Assembly: GCA_965250265.1 (NCBI GenBank)
Contig: CBDFNO010000015.1
Coordinates: 1-64,000 of the forward strand
Direction: 5' to 3'
Source of the DNA: PRS1 sp965250265
Lineage (GTDB): Bacteria; Bacteroidota; Bacteroidia; Flavobacteriales; Flavobacteriaceae
DNA length: 64,000 nucleotides
The translations under genes were made by a program, and so were the position numbers. This document shows, in pieces, positions 18,192 to 26,265 of the stretch. The notes under the pieces were generated by a model, which was not told where the DNA came from, searched no databases, and saw only the letters and a program-made list of their open reading frames with translations. The number at the start of each line of letters is the position of its first letter. Position 1 is the first letter of the stretch.

Positions 18192-19433
18192 CTATCTAAT
18201 TTTCAATGTCACAATTGTAAGTGTTGCAAGCAAAATCCCTATGATCCAAAACCGTGTTACAATTTTACTTTCATGATATCCAGTTTTCTGAAAATGATGA
18301 TGTAATGGTGACATCTTAAAAATTCGTCGCCCTTCACCGTACTTTTTTTTGGTATATTTAAACCAACCTACCTGCATGACTACAGACAAATTCTCAGCTA
18401 AAAAAATGCCACATAGCAATGGAATTAACCACTCTTTTCTAACTGCAATGGCTATTACTGCTATAATTCCACCAATAGTTAAGCTCCCTGTATCACCCAT
18501 AAATACTTGAGCTGGGTATGTGTTATACCATAAAAATCCTATGAGTGCACCCACAAAAGCAGCTATATAAATAGTAATCTCTTCAACTCTTGGGATATAC
18601 ATGATGTTGAGATAATCGGAAAAAATGATGTTACCAGATACCCAAGCAAAAACTCCTAAAGTGAGCACAACTATTGCAGAAGTTCCAGCTGCCAAACCAT
18701 CAATTCCGTCTGTGAGATTTGCCCCATTTGACACTGCTGTGATTATAAAAATGACAATCAAAATAAATACTACCCAAGCATATTTTTCCAGTTCAGGGTT
18801 GATCCATGTTATCAAATCGGCATAGTCAAACTCATTCCCTTTTACAAATGGGATGGTTGTTTTTGTTGATTTTTCTTCGGCTTCAAACATTTTTGAAGGT
18901 GATATATTTGGGTTTTCAGCTAATAACTCTTGTTGTTGTTCTATCGGCAACTTTTCTTTCGTTGTAACATCTTGATGAAAGAATAATGCTGTACCAACAA
19001 TAATTCCAAGACCAATTTGACCAAGAATTTTGAATCTCCCTTTTAGCCCTTCTTTGTCTTGCTTAAATTTCTTTATGTAATCGTCTATAAACCCAATTGC
19101 TCCCATCCAAACAGTAGTTACAATAAGAAGGATGATATATATGTTATCAAGTTTGGCAACTAATAACACAGGTATTAAAGTCGCAAGAATTATTATAATT
19201 CCTCCCATTGTTGGTGTTCCTGCTTTTTCTTGTTGTCCTTCGAGTCCTAAATCTCGGATCGTTTCACCAACTTGCTTTCTATGTAAATAGTTTATGATTC
19301 TTTTTCCGAAAACAGTAGATATAACTAACGACAAAATTATTGCAACTGCTGCTCGAAAAGATATATAACCAAACAATGATGCTCCAGGAAATTGGAATTC
19401 TTTTTCTAAATATTCGAATAAATAATACAGCAT
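18192..19433 (-). CDS. mraY: Phospho-MurNAc-pentapeptide transferase
   Basis: MraY transfers phospho-MurNAc-pentapeptide to undecaprenyl phosphate to make lipid I. Family motifs are GTPTMGG, the DDYIKKF active-site Asp pair, NLTDGIDGLAAG, FMGDTGSLTIGG and the MSPLHHHFQ motif with the three His. At 413 residues it is about 50 longer than E. coli MraY; the extra part is a hydrophilic segment near residues 155-200 (PIEQQQELLAENPNISPS and following) in a loop between membrane helices, as seen in other Bacteroidota. It starts 1 base after murE ends. Confidence 0.97.
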   Translation of the reverse strand: MLYYLFEYLEKEFQFPGASLFGYISFRAAVAIILSLVISTVFGKRIINYLHRKQVGETIRDLGLEGQQEKAGTPTMGGIIIILATLIPVLLVAKLDNIYIILLIVTTVWMGAIGFIDDYIKKFKQDKEGLKGRFKILGQIGLGIIVGTALFFHQDVTTKEKLPIEQQQELLAENPNISPSKMFEAEEKSTKTTIPFVKGNEFDYADLITWINPELEKYAWVVFILIVIFIITAVSNGANLTDGIDGLAAGTSAIVVLTLGVFAWVSGNIIFSDYLNIMYIPRVEEITIYIAAFVGALIGFLWYNTYPAQVFMGDTGSLTIGGIIAVIAIAVRKEWLIPLLCGIFLAENLSVVMQVGWFKYTKKKYGEGRRIFKMSPLHHHFQKTGYHESKIVTRFWIIGILLATLTIVTLKIR

Positions 19434-19434
19434 A

Positions 19435-20895
19435 CTATTTTTGTAATTGTTTTAAAAATTCTTCTACTATTTTATAATCGTTAAAATCGGTTCTAACACC
19501 ATTTATTTCTTGATAGGTTTCATGGCCTTTACCAGCTATTAAAATAATATCACTTGGTTTTGCTAACTGACAAGCGATTTTAATTGCTTGTTTTCTATCT
19601 ATTATTGAAATAGTTTTCTTAAAATTTTGCGGTTCAACACCTACCTCCATATCGGCAATAATGGCTTCTGGAATCTCTGTTCTTGGATTATCACTAGTAA
19701 AAATAACTTTTGTGCTTAATACAGAGGCAATGTTTGCCATTTTTGGTCTCTTGCTCTTATCTCTATCACCACCACATCCTACAACTGTAATTAGCTCTTC
19801 ATTTTTTGTACGTAAACTATTAATGGTTTCAAGCACATTTTTAAGCGCATCTGGTGTATGTGCGTAATCTACAATTGCAATAATCTCATTCGATATTAGA
19901 TATTGAAACCTTCCATCTACACTATCTAAGTCACTCATTAATCGAAGAATTTCATCTTTTTCTAGACCTAATAAATCTGCAGTACCATAAATAGCCACGA
20001 GATTGTACGCATTGAAATTTCCTATGAGCTTAGACCAAATTTCATTTTCATTTATTTTAAGCAGAAGGCCATTTAGTTGGTTTTCGAGTATTTGCGCTCT
20101 ATAATCTGCATAGCTCTTTAAAGCATAGGTGTATTTTTTTGATGCTGTATTTTGCATCATCACCAATCCATTTTTATCGTCTATATTTATTAGTGAAAAA
20201 GCTGATTTTGACAGCATATCGAAAAATGATTTTTTAACATCTCGATATTCAATAAATGTGTTATGATAATCTAAATGATCATGTGTTAGATTTGTAAATA
20301 TGCCTCCAACAAATTGTAATCCATCTGTCCTGTTTTGATGAATACCATGTGAACTTACTTCCATAAAACAAAATTCAACACCTTCGGTATTCATTTCGGT
20401 TAAATACCTATTAATTGCTAAAGAGTCTGGTGTTGTATGTGTAGCATCATATTCTTTATTATCTATATATATTTTTACTGTTGACAATAACCCAACCTTA
20501 TAACCTGCTTTTTTAAACAATTGATAAAGTAATGTAGCAACAGTTGTTTTACCATTTGTACCTGTAATACCAATAAGTTTTAAATTTTCGGAAGGAGCTC
20601 CGTAATAATTAGAAGCCATTATGGCTAAAGCTTTTTTAGTGCTATCAACCTCAACATAAGTCACATTATCTTTACTATTCTCTGGGATCTTTTCGCATAT
20701 AATTGCAATTGCACCTTGCTGTATTGCAGTATCTATATAATCATGCCCATTAGATTCTAAACCTTTAATAGCAACAAACACATCTTTATCAGCTACTTTT
20801 CTAGAATCAAAATGAATTTCATTAGCGATGATACTTGTGCTACCTACTACAGCGTTTATAGTAACCTTATATAATATGTTTTTTAATTCTGTCAA
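19435..20895 (-). CDS. murE: UDP-MurNAc-L-Ala-D-Glu--meso-DAP ligase
   Basis: MurE adds the third residue of the wall peptide. The 486-residue protein has the ATP loop ITGTNGKTTVATL near residue 113, the THTTPDSL substrate motif, and DNPRTE near residue 403. DNPR is the signature of enzymes that use meso-diaminopimelate and not lysine, so the wall should be of the A1-gamma meso-DAP type. The start overlaps the ftsI stop by 4 bases (ATGA). Confidence 0.97.
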   Translation of the reverse strand: MTELKNILYKVTINAVVGSTSIIANEIHFDSRKVADKDVFVAIKGLESNGHDYIDTAIQQGAIAIICEKIPENSKDNVTYVEVDSTKKALAIMASNYYGAPSENLKLIGITGTNGKTTVATLLYQLFKKAGYKVGLLSTVKIYIDNKEYDATHTTPDSLAINRYLTEMNTEGVEFCFMEVSSHGIHQNRTDGLQFVGGIFTNLTHDHLDYHNTFIEYRDVKKSFFDMLSKSAFSLINIDDKNGLVMMQNTASKKYTYALKSYADYRAQILENQLNGLLLKINENEIWSKLIGNFNAYNLVAIYGTADLLGLEKDEILRLMSDLDSVDGRFQYLISNEIIAIVDYAHTPDALKNVLETINSLRTKNEELITVVGCGGDRDKSKRPKMANIASVLSTKVIFTSDNPRTEIPEAIIADMEVGVEPQNFKKTISIIDRKQAIKIACQLAKPSDIILIAGKGHETYQEINGVRTDFNDYKIVEEFLKQLQK

Positions 20896-22895
20896 GACAA
20901 TTCTAAAACTATTATTTGATTTTTCTTTATTTTTGTTCCTTTAACAACTGATTGTTTAATTACATTACCACTTCCTATTAATTGCACCTTCATTCCAATA
21001 TTTTCAAGTAATGTGATAGCATCCATAGCTGGCATTCCTTCTACATTAGGCATGATCGTTTTGTACTTTTGAGCAACATCAAAGTAAGCTTCATAGCTTT
21101 TTTCTACAATCATGGATTTTTCATCTAAATTTTCAACAGTGTCAATAATTGGAGTATCCGTGTAAATCTTTTGGGCAATTTTCTTAAACACAGGAGCAGC
21201 AACAGTACTACCATAATATCCTTTCTCATAATCAGGTTTATGAATAACTACAATGCAAGAATACTTTGGGTTTTCTGCAGGAAAATAACCTACGAAAGAT
21301 GAAATATATCGCTTAGCTTCTATCCAATATTCTGTTTGACAAGTTCCAGTTTTTCCAGCCATAGAGAAATTTGGCGAATAAATATTATGAGCTGTACCAT
21401 GCTTTTTCTCAACAACATTTTTCATCATTTGCTGTACTTTCTTTGCTGTTTCTATTGAACAAACTGATGAATTAATCACCTCTTTTTCAAAATGGACAAT
21501 AGATTTACTAAATTCTTTTACATCTCTTAAAAATCTCGGTTTTACCATTTCACCATCATTAGCTATAGCATTGTAGAACGTTAAAGTTTGTAAGGGAGTT
21601 AATGACACACCATAACCAAATGCCATCCAAGGAAGGTCTAAACCATCCCATTCTTTCTTGTCACTTGGATGTTGAATAAATGGAACACCTTCTCCAATAA
21701 TTGGCAAATCGAGTTTATTATTCACTCCCATTTTATAGAGCCTATCAACAAACTTTGTTGGATTATTTTTATAACTATTATTAATTAGTTTAACTAATCC
21801 TGTATTTGAAGACACTTCGAAGGCTTCAGAGGCAGAGATTTTGCCATAACCTCCATTTCTTGAATCTCGTACTTTACGACCATAGAATGAAAGCACGCCT
21901 TTTTCGGTATCTACTACATCACTTGTGTCAATAACCTTATCTTCAAGTGCAGCAACCATTGCCATAAGTTTAAATGTAGATCCAGGTTCGTGAGATTCAC
22001 CTACAGCATAATTTAATCTTTCATAATAGGTTCCTTTAGAAGTTCTACCTAGATTTGAAATTGCTTTAATTTCTCCTGTTTTGGTTTCCATAACAACAAC
22101 ACTACCATGATCTGCACTAAAATATTCAAGCTGTTCAAGTAATGCGTGATGTGCTATATCTTGAATATTAACATCTATAGTTGTATAGACATCATAACCG
22201 TCTTGAGGTTCAACTTGATTAAAATCTTGGATGGGTTTCCATTGTCCTTTTCCAATTTTTTGCTTCCATCGCCTTCCTTCTTTACCTCTTAAATATTTTG
22301 CGCCAAATGCACCATCTATTCCTGGTCGTGTTACATTACCATCTTCATCTATTCTTTCGTAACCAATAGTTCGCTGTGCTATTCCACCCATAGGGTGTTC
22401 TCTTTTAGTTTTCTGCTCAACAATTAATCCACCACTAAAAGCGCCTAATTTTAATAATGGAAAGCTTCTAAACTTTAAATAGTCTGAATAACCAAGGTTT
22501 CTTGCCAACAAATAATATCTATTTTTATTAGCTCTTGCTTTTCTAATGTTTTGTTGATAATAGGCAGAAGGTTTTCCATGGAACTTTGATAAAGCATCAC
22601 ATAAGGGCTTTAAATACTTTTCAAGGTTTTTATTTGAAGGAGTAATAGCATCAATCCTAATGTCGTATTTTGGAACAGATGTTGCTAATAAACTTCCATC
22701 TGCTGAATATACATTACCTCGATTAGCTGGAATAACAACATTTTTTATAGTTCTCTTTTCTGCTAACTCTCTATATTGATTGCCTTGGACAAATTGTATA
22801 TCGACCAATTTATAAACAACAAGAAGTGAGAAGACAAACATACATCCTGCTATAAAATACAATCGATTTAATATGTTCTTCTCGTTTATTGCCAA
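20892..22895 (-). CDS. ftsI: Septal transpeptidase PBP3/FtsI with PASTA domain
   Basis: This is the class B penicillin-binding protein that cross-links septal peptidoglycan. The 667-residue protein has one N-terminal membrane helix (residues 11-31), a dimerisation domain, and a transpeptidase domain with SxxK in EPGSTFKLM near residue 302, SSN near 361 and KTG near 513. The last 60 residues (MPNVEGMPAMDAITLLENIG and following) form one PASTA domain, found in many Bacteroidota FtsI but absent from E. coli. It follows the ftsL-like gene after 9 bases. Confidence 0.96.
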   Translation of the reverse strand: MAINEKNILNRLYFIAGCMFVFSLLVVYKLVDIQFVQGNQYRELAEKRTIKNVVIPANRGNVYSADGSLLATSVPKYDIRIDAITPSNKNLEKYLKPLCDALSKFHGKPSAYYQQNIRKARANKNRYYLLARNLGYSDYLKFRSFPLLKLGAFSGGLIVEQKTKREHPMGGIAQRTIGYERIDEDGNVTRPGIDGAFGAKYLRGKEGRRWKQKIGKGQWKPIQDFNQVEPQDGYDVYTTIDVNIQDIAHHALLEQLEYFSADHGSVVVMETKTGEIKAISNLGRTSKGTYYERLNYAVGESHEPGSTFKLMAMVAALEDKVIDTSDVVDTEKGVLSFYGRKVRDSRNGGYGKISASEAFEVSSNTGLVKLINNSYKNNPTKFVDRLYKMGVNNKLDLPIIGEGVPFIQHPSDKKEWDGLDLPWMAFGYGVSLTPLQTLTFYNAIANDGEMVKPRFLRDVKEFSKSIVHFEKEVINSSVCSIETAKKVQQMMKNVVEKKHGTAHNIYSPNFSMAGKTGTCQTEYWIEAKRYISSFVGYFPAENPKYSCIVVIHKPDYEKGYYGSTVAAPVFKKIAQKIYTDTPIIDTVENLDEKSMIVEKSYEAYFDVAQKYKTIMPNVEGMPAMDAITLLENIGMKVQLIGSGNVIKQSVVKGTKIKKNQIIVLELS

Positions 22896-22904
22896 GTGGG
22901 AACT

Positions 22905-23222
22905 TTAATTTTGTGATTTTATTTTTATTTTTTTTGGTGGTATCTCAGATGGAGATATTCCTTTATCTGCTAATTTTTTTATGACCGAAGATTCCATTTT
23001 AAGTTTCATTAGTTTTGAGCGTCCTTCTACAAAAGCCGAGCGTAACTCCTTTACCTCTTCGTTTAGTTTTGCAATCTCATGCACTTTTCTGTCTGCACTA
23101 TGTGAACTTGCTATCATAACTGTTGCTAGAAATGACAAAAAAAGTATGAGCCTCCAATTCTTAAAAGAGTCTTCGCTAATTAAAAATTTTCCTTTTAAAA
23201 CACTTTTTATACTTTTTTTCAT
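22905..23222 (-). CDS. ftsL: FtsL-like divisome protein
   Basis: The 105-residue protein has a short basic N-terminus, one membrane segment (WRLILFLSFLATVMIASS, about residues 23-40) and a heptad-patterned helical region (VHEIAKLNEEVKELRSAF and following). This is the FtsL layout, and the place between rsmH and ftsI is the standard one. Sequence conservation in FtsL is too low to prove it by motif alone. Confidence 0.85.
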   Translation of the reverse strand: MKKSIKSVLKGKFLISEDSFKNWRLILFLSFLATVMIASSHSADRKVHEIAKLNEEVKELRSAFVEGRSKLMKLKMESSVIKKLADKGISPSEIPPKKIKIKSQN

Positions 23223-23270
23223 GCCTCTCTGTCTCTTCGAAACATCTCTCCAATGGAGAGGGTTTTGCTA

Positions 23271-24179
23271 TTATATTTTTTCTGCTATTCTTAATTTTGC
23301 ACTTCTTGCCCTATTATTTAAGCTTATTTCTTCTTGTGTTGGAATTATTAATTTTCCTATTTTTTTTAACGGAACACTAAAATTGCCAAACATATCCTTC
23401 TCTGGCTCACCTTCAAACATTCCGTTTCTTATAAATCGTTTTACTAATCTGTCTTCTAATGAGTGATAGGATATAAAACTTAACCTGCCTTCTTTTTCTA
23501 ACAAATCTGGAGTTTGAATTAAAAACTCTTTTAAAACTTCAATCTCTTGATTTACTTCTATTCTTATAGCTTGGTAGATTTGGGCCAAAATCTTGTTTTT
23601 ACGATAATCTGGAAGATGTTTTCTTAACACATTCTTTAACTGTTCCGTTGTTTTTATCTCTCCTTGTTTTCTTTCGGTTATTATCGTTCTTGCTAAAGTT
23701 GGTGCATTTTTCAATTCACCATATTGCCAAAATATCTGTCTTAATTGTTGCTCATCATACTCATTAATAACTGTACGTGCTGATAATATTTCTTGCTGAT
23801 TCATTCTCATATCGAGATTTGCTTCAAATCGTATTGAAAAACCTCGATCAGCCACATCAAATTGGTGCGAAGACACTCCAAAATCAGCAAGAATACCATC
23901 AACTGTTTTTAAACCATGAAATCTTAAAAATCGCTTTGCATGTCTAAAATTTTCATTTATTAGTGTAAACCTGCTATCATCAATATTATTTAAAAGAGCG
24001 TCTTGATCTTGATCGAATGCTATTAATCTTCCTTTATTTCCTAAACGGTCTAAAATTTCTTTACTATGTCCTCCTCCTCCAAAAGTTACATCTACATAAA
24101 CTCCATCTTCAATAATATTTAAACCATCAACTGTTTCTTTTAACAATACTGGATTATGATATTCCATTGCCATCATCAT
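23271..24179 (-). CDS. rsmH: 16S rRNA (cytosine-1402-N4)-methyltransferase
   Basis: RsmH methylates C1402 of 16S rRNA. The 302-residue protein has YHNPVLLKE at the N-terminus, the SAM-binding VDVTFGGGGHS near residue 32, DFGVSSHQFD, RGFSIRFEANLDMRMN and the C-terminal SYHSLEDRLVKRF. The start is ambiguous: ATG codons at 24179, 24176, 24173 and 24167 are in frame, and 24167 gives the usual MEYHNP beginning. All of them overlap the 3' end of mraZ, so the genes are translationally linked. Confidence 0.96.
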   Translation of the reverse strand: MMMAMEYHNPVLLKETVDGLNIIEDGVYVDVTFGGGGHSKEILDRLGNKGRLIAFDQDQDALLNNIDDSRFTLINENFRHAKRFLRFHGLKTVDGILADFGVSSHQFDVADRGFSIRFEANLDMRMNQQEILSARTVINEYDEQQLRQIFWQYGELKNAPTLARTIITERKQGEIKTTEQLKNVLRKHLPDYRKNKILAQIYQAIRIEVNQEIEVLKEFLIQTPDLLEKEGRLSFISYHSLEDRLVKRFIRNGMFEGEPEKDMFGNFSVPLKKIGKLIIPTQEEISLNNRARSAKLRIAEKI

Positions 24180-24624
24180 CTTGTCCCATTACCTCTTCAG
24201 CTAAACCTGCGAAATCTAACGCTGCGTCATCTATTGCCTTTTCGTAATTATCTTTATCCCAAATCTCGATAATATTTATTGCTGAAGACACCACAATATC
24301 TTTAGTGATTCCTGCAAAAGCAATTAGGTCCTTTGGTATAAGTAAACGTCCAGAAGCATCTAACTCTATAAATTTTACTCCAGCAGTAAACCGACGAATG
24401 AAATCGTTATTCTTCTTTTTAAAGCGATTAAGCTTATTTACATTACGCATTAAAGATTCCCATTCGATCATTGGATACAATTCTAAACACGACTGAAAAA
24501 CAGCCCTTTTTAAAACAAACCCACCTTGTACAATTGGGGACAACTGTTTTTTTAACGCCGAAGGCAGCATTAATCTGCATTTAGCATCAACTTTACATTC
24601 GTATGTTCCTATAAGAGAATTCAA
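24154..24624 (-). CDS. mraZ: Transcriptional regulator MraZ, TTG start
   Basis: MraZ binds repeats upstream of its own gene and controls the dcw cluster. The 156-residue protein contains two MraZ half-domains: GTYECKVDAKCRLMLPSALK at the N-terminus and IELDASGRLLIPKDLIAFAG in the middle. The first DxxxR motif reads DAKCR, where most family members have DAKGR; the second keeps DASGR. The start must be TTG at 24622-24624, because an in-frame TAA lies six bases upstream and no ATG fits. It heads the dcw operon and is preceded by three perfect-period operator repeats. Confidence 0.94.
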   Translation of the reverse strand: MNSLIGTYECKVDAKCRLMLPSALKKQLSPIVQGGFVLKRAVFQSCLELYPMIEWESLMRNVNKLNRFKKKNNDFIRRFTAGVKFIELDASGRLLIPKDLIAFAGITKDIVVSSAINIIEIWDKDNYEKAIDDAALDFAGLAEEVMGQDDDGNGIS

Positions 24625-24652
24625 AGTTTAGTTGGTTTAGTTGTATAAGATT

Positions 24653-24660
24653 CAAATCTA
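24653..24660 (-). promoter_or_regulatory. Probable dcw operon promoter, -7 element
   Basis: On the minus strand the sequence reads TAGATTTG, an exact TAnnTTTG match, 28 bases before the mraZ start. The upstream element should fall near 24678-24690, inside the MraZ repeats, so bound MraZ would block polymerase. Confidence 0.65.
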
Positions 24661-24670
24661 ATAAAAATAT

Positions 24671-24700
24671 TACCACTTTTTACCACTTTTTACCACTTTG
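24671..24700 (-). promoter_or_regulatory. MraZ operator: three 10-bp direct repeats
   Basis: Three consecutive 10-base units read AAAGTGGTA plus one base on the minus strand; only the outermost base of the third unit differs. The 10-bp period places GTGG on one face of the helix three times. MraZ operators in other bacteria are sets of three or four GTG-containing repeats with 10-bp spacing (TGGGN in E. coli, AAAGTG-type in Mollicutes), so this site fits well. Confidence 0.85.
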
Positions 24701-24821
24701 TTAATAATTTTCTATTAAAAGCAAAATAATTCGTTTAAAAACAAGCATAAGTAATTCTTTAAATACTATAAATCAAATGATTGAAAAAGGAAAATTTTAA
24801 TTAACAATATTGAAATGTCCA

Positions 24822-24854
24822 TTGAATCTCTTAAATAAAAATTATGTAGATTTG
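24822..24854 (+). promoter_or_regulatory. Probable promoter of the hydrolase-engB unit
   Basis: TAGATTTG at 24847-24854 is an exact TAnnTTTG match. A TTG at 24822-24824 lies 22 bases upstream, slightly more than the usual 19-20. The hydrolase start is 25 bases downstream. Confidence 0.55.
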
Positions 24855-24879
24855 TTTTTATAGAAACGACACTAAATAC

Positions 24880-25644
24880 ATGGCGTACAGTTTAAAAAAA
24901 GAAGGTGATTATAGTTATATTGAAGTTGGAGAAGGCACTCCAATCATTATCCTTCATGGATTAATGGGAGGCTTAAGTAATTTTGATGCTGTAACTGATT
25001 TTTTTAATAATAATGGTTACAAAGTTGTAATTCCTGAATTGCCTCTTTATACTATGTCTCTATTAAATACCAATGTTAAGAGTTTTGCTAAATATTTATA
25101 TGACTTCATAAATTTCAAAAATTATGACAGTGTTATTTTGTTAGGTAATTCTTTAGGTGGTCATATTGGTTTATACCACACAAAATTGTATCCCGAAAAA
25201 GTTAAAGCTTTAGTTATTACTGGAAGCTCAGGATTATATGAAAGTGCAATGGGAAGTGGTTACACAAAAAGAAGAGATTATGAAGTAATAAAGAAAAAAG
25301 CTCAAGAAGTCTTTTACGATCCAGATATTGCTACTAAAGAAATTGTTGATGATGTTTACGTTACTGTAAATGATCGAAATAAACTCATTAAAACACTTGC
25401 AATAGCCAAAAGTGCAATTCGTCATAATATGTCTAAAGATCTTCCAGATATGAATACTCCTACTTGCATTATTTGGGGAAAGAATGATGTTGTAACTCCA
25501 CCCGAAGTTGCAGAAGTTTTTCAAGAACTTTTACCAGATTCAGATTTATTTTGGATAGATAAATGTGGGCATGCTGCAATGATGGAGCATCCTGCTGAAT
25601 TTAACCAAATTCTTTTGCAATGGTTAAGCGATAGAAGCTTTTAA
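24880..25644 (+). CDS. Alpha/beta-fold hydrolase
   Basis: The 254-residue protein is an alpha/beta hydrolase: oxyanion region IILHGLMGGLSNFD near residue 25, nucleophile elbow GNSLGGH with Ser at about residue 90, an acid residue in WGKNDVVTPP, and the catalytic His in CGHAAMMEHP near residue 229. It has no signal peptide, so it is cytosolic. The substrate cannot be inferred. It is divergent from the dcw operon and lies 12 bases before engB, with which it probably forms one transcript. Confidence 0.9.
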   Translation: MAYSLKKEGDYSYIEVGEGTPIIILHGLMGGLSNFDAVTDFFNNNGYKVVIPELPLYTMSLLNTNVKSFAKYLYDFINFKNYDSVILLGNSLGGHIGLYHTKLYPEKVKALVITGSSGLYESAMGSGYTKRRDYEVIKKKAQEVFYDPDIATKEIVDDVYVTVNDRNKLIKTLAIAKSAIRHNMSKDLPDMNTPTCIIWGKNDVVTPPEVAEVFQELLPDSDLFWIDKCGHAAMMEHPAEFNQILLQWLSDRSF

Positions 25645-25656
25645 ATTACTTCTCTC

Positions 25657-26265
25657 ATGAAAATCAAGTCTGCAGAATTTGTTGTAAGCAATCAAGATGT
25701 TGCTAAATGCCCAGCTAATAACATTCCCGAATATGCTTTTATAGGCAGAAGTAATGTTGGAAAGTCTTCATTAATAAACATGCTGACAGATAGAAAAAGT
25801 TTAGCAAAAACTTCAGGAAGACCTGGCAAAACTCAACTTATCAATCATTTTATTATAAATAAAAATTGGCATTTAGTCGATCTACCTGGATATGGTTATG
25901 CAAGAGTATCTAAATCTTCAAAAAAAATATTTCAAAAATTTATTACTGCTTATTTCGAGCAACGAAAACAATTAGTATCTGCTTTTGTGCTCATTGATAT
26001 TAGACATAAACCTCAACCTATAGATTTAAAATTCATGGAGTGGTTAGGGGAACATATGATTCCGTTTTCTATTATTTTCACTAAAGCAGATAAATTGAAA
26101 CCTAAAGCTATAAAGAATCATATTCAGGATTATAAAACAACTCTTTTAGAAACTTGGGAAGGTGTGCCAAATTACTTTATAACCTCTTCTTCAAAAAGTA
26201 TAGGTAAGGAAAAGTTATTAAACTATATTGAAACTATTAATATTGAAGTAAAAGACCAGTTTTAA
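25657..26265 (+). CDS. engB: Ribosome biogenesis GTP-binding protein EngB/YsxC
   Basis: EngB is an essential GTPase of 50S subunit assembly in many bacteria. The 202-residue protein has the G1 loop GRSNVGKSSL at about residues 30-39, TSGRPGKTQ (switch I), the G3 motif DLPGYGYARVS, and the G4 motif TKADK near residue 141. Length is typical. Its stop codon overlaps by 4 bases with the stop of the convergent phosphatase gene. Confidence 0.96.
   Translation: MKIKSAEFVVSNQDVAKCPANNIPEYAFIGRSNVGKSSLINMLTDRKSLAKTSGRPGKTQLINHFIINKNWHLVDLPGYGYARVSKSSKKIFQKFITAYFEQRKQLVSAFVLIDIRHKPQPIDLKFMEWLGEHMIPFSIIFTKADKLKPKAIKNHIQDYKTTLLETWEGVPNYFITSSSKSIGKEKLLNYIETINIEVKDQF

Noticed and set aside
24671..24700. 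Short regularly spaced repeat as a CRISPR or satellite
   Set aside because: Units are 10 bp with no spacers, and position and sequence fit an MraZ operator.
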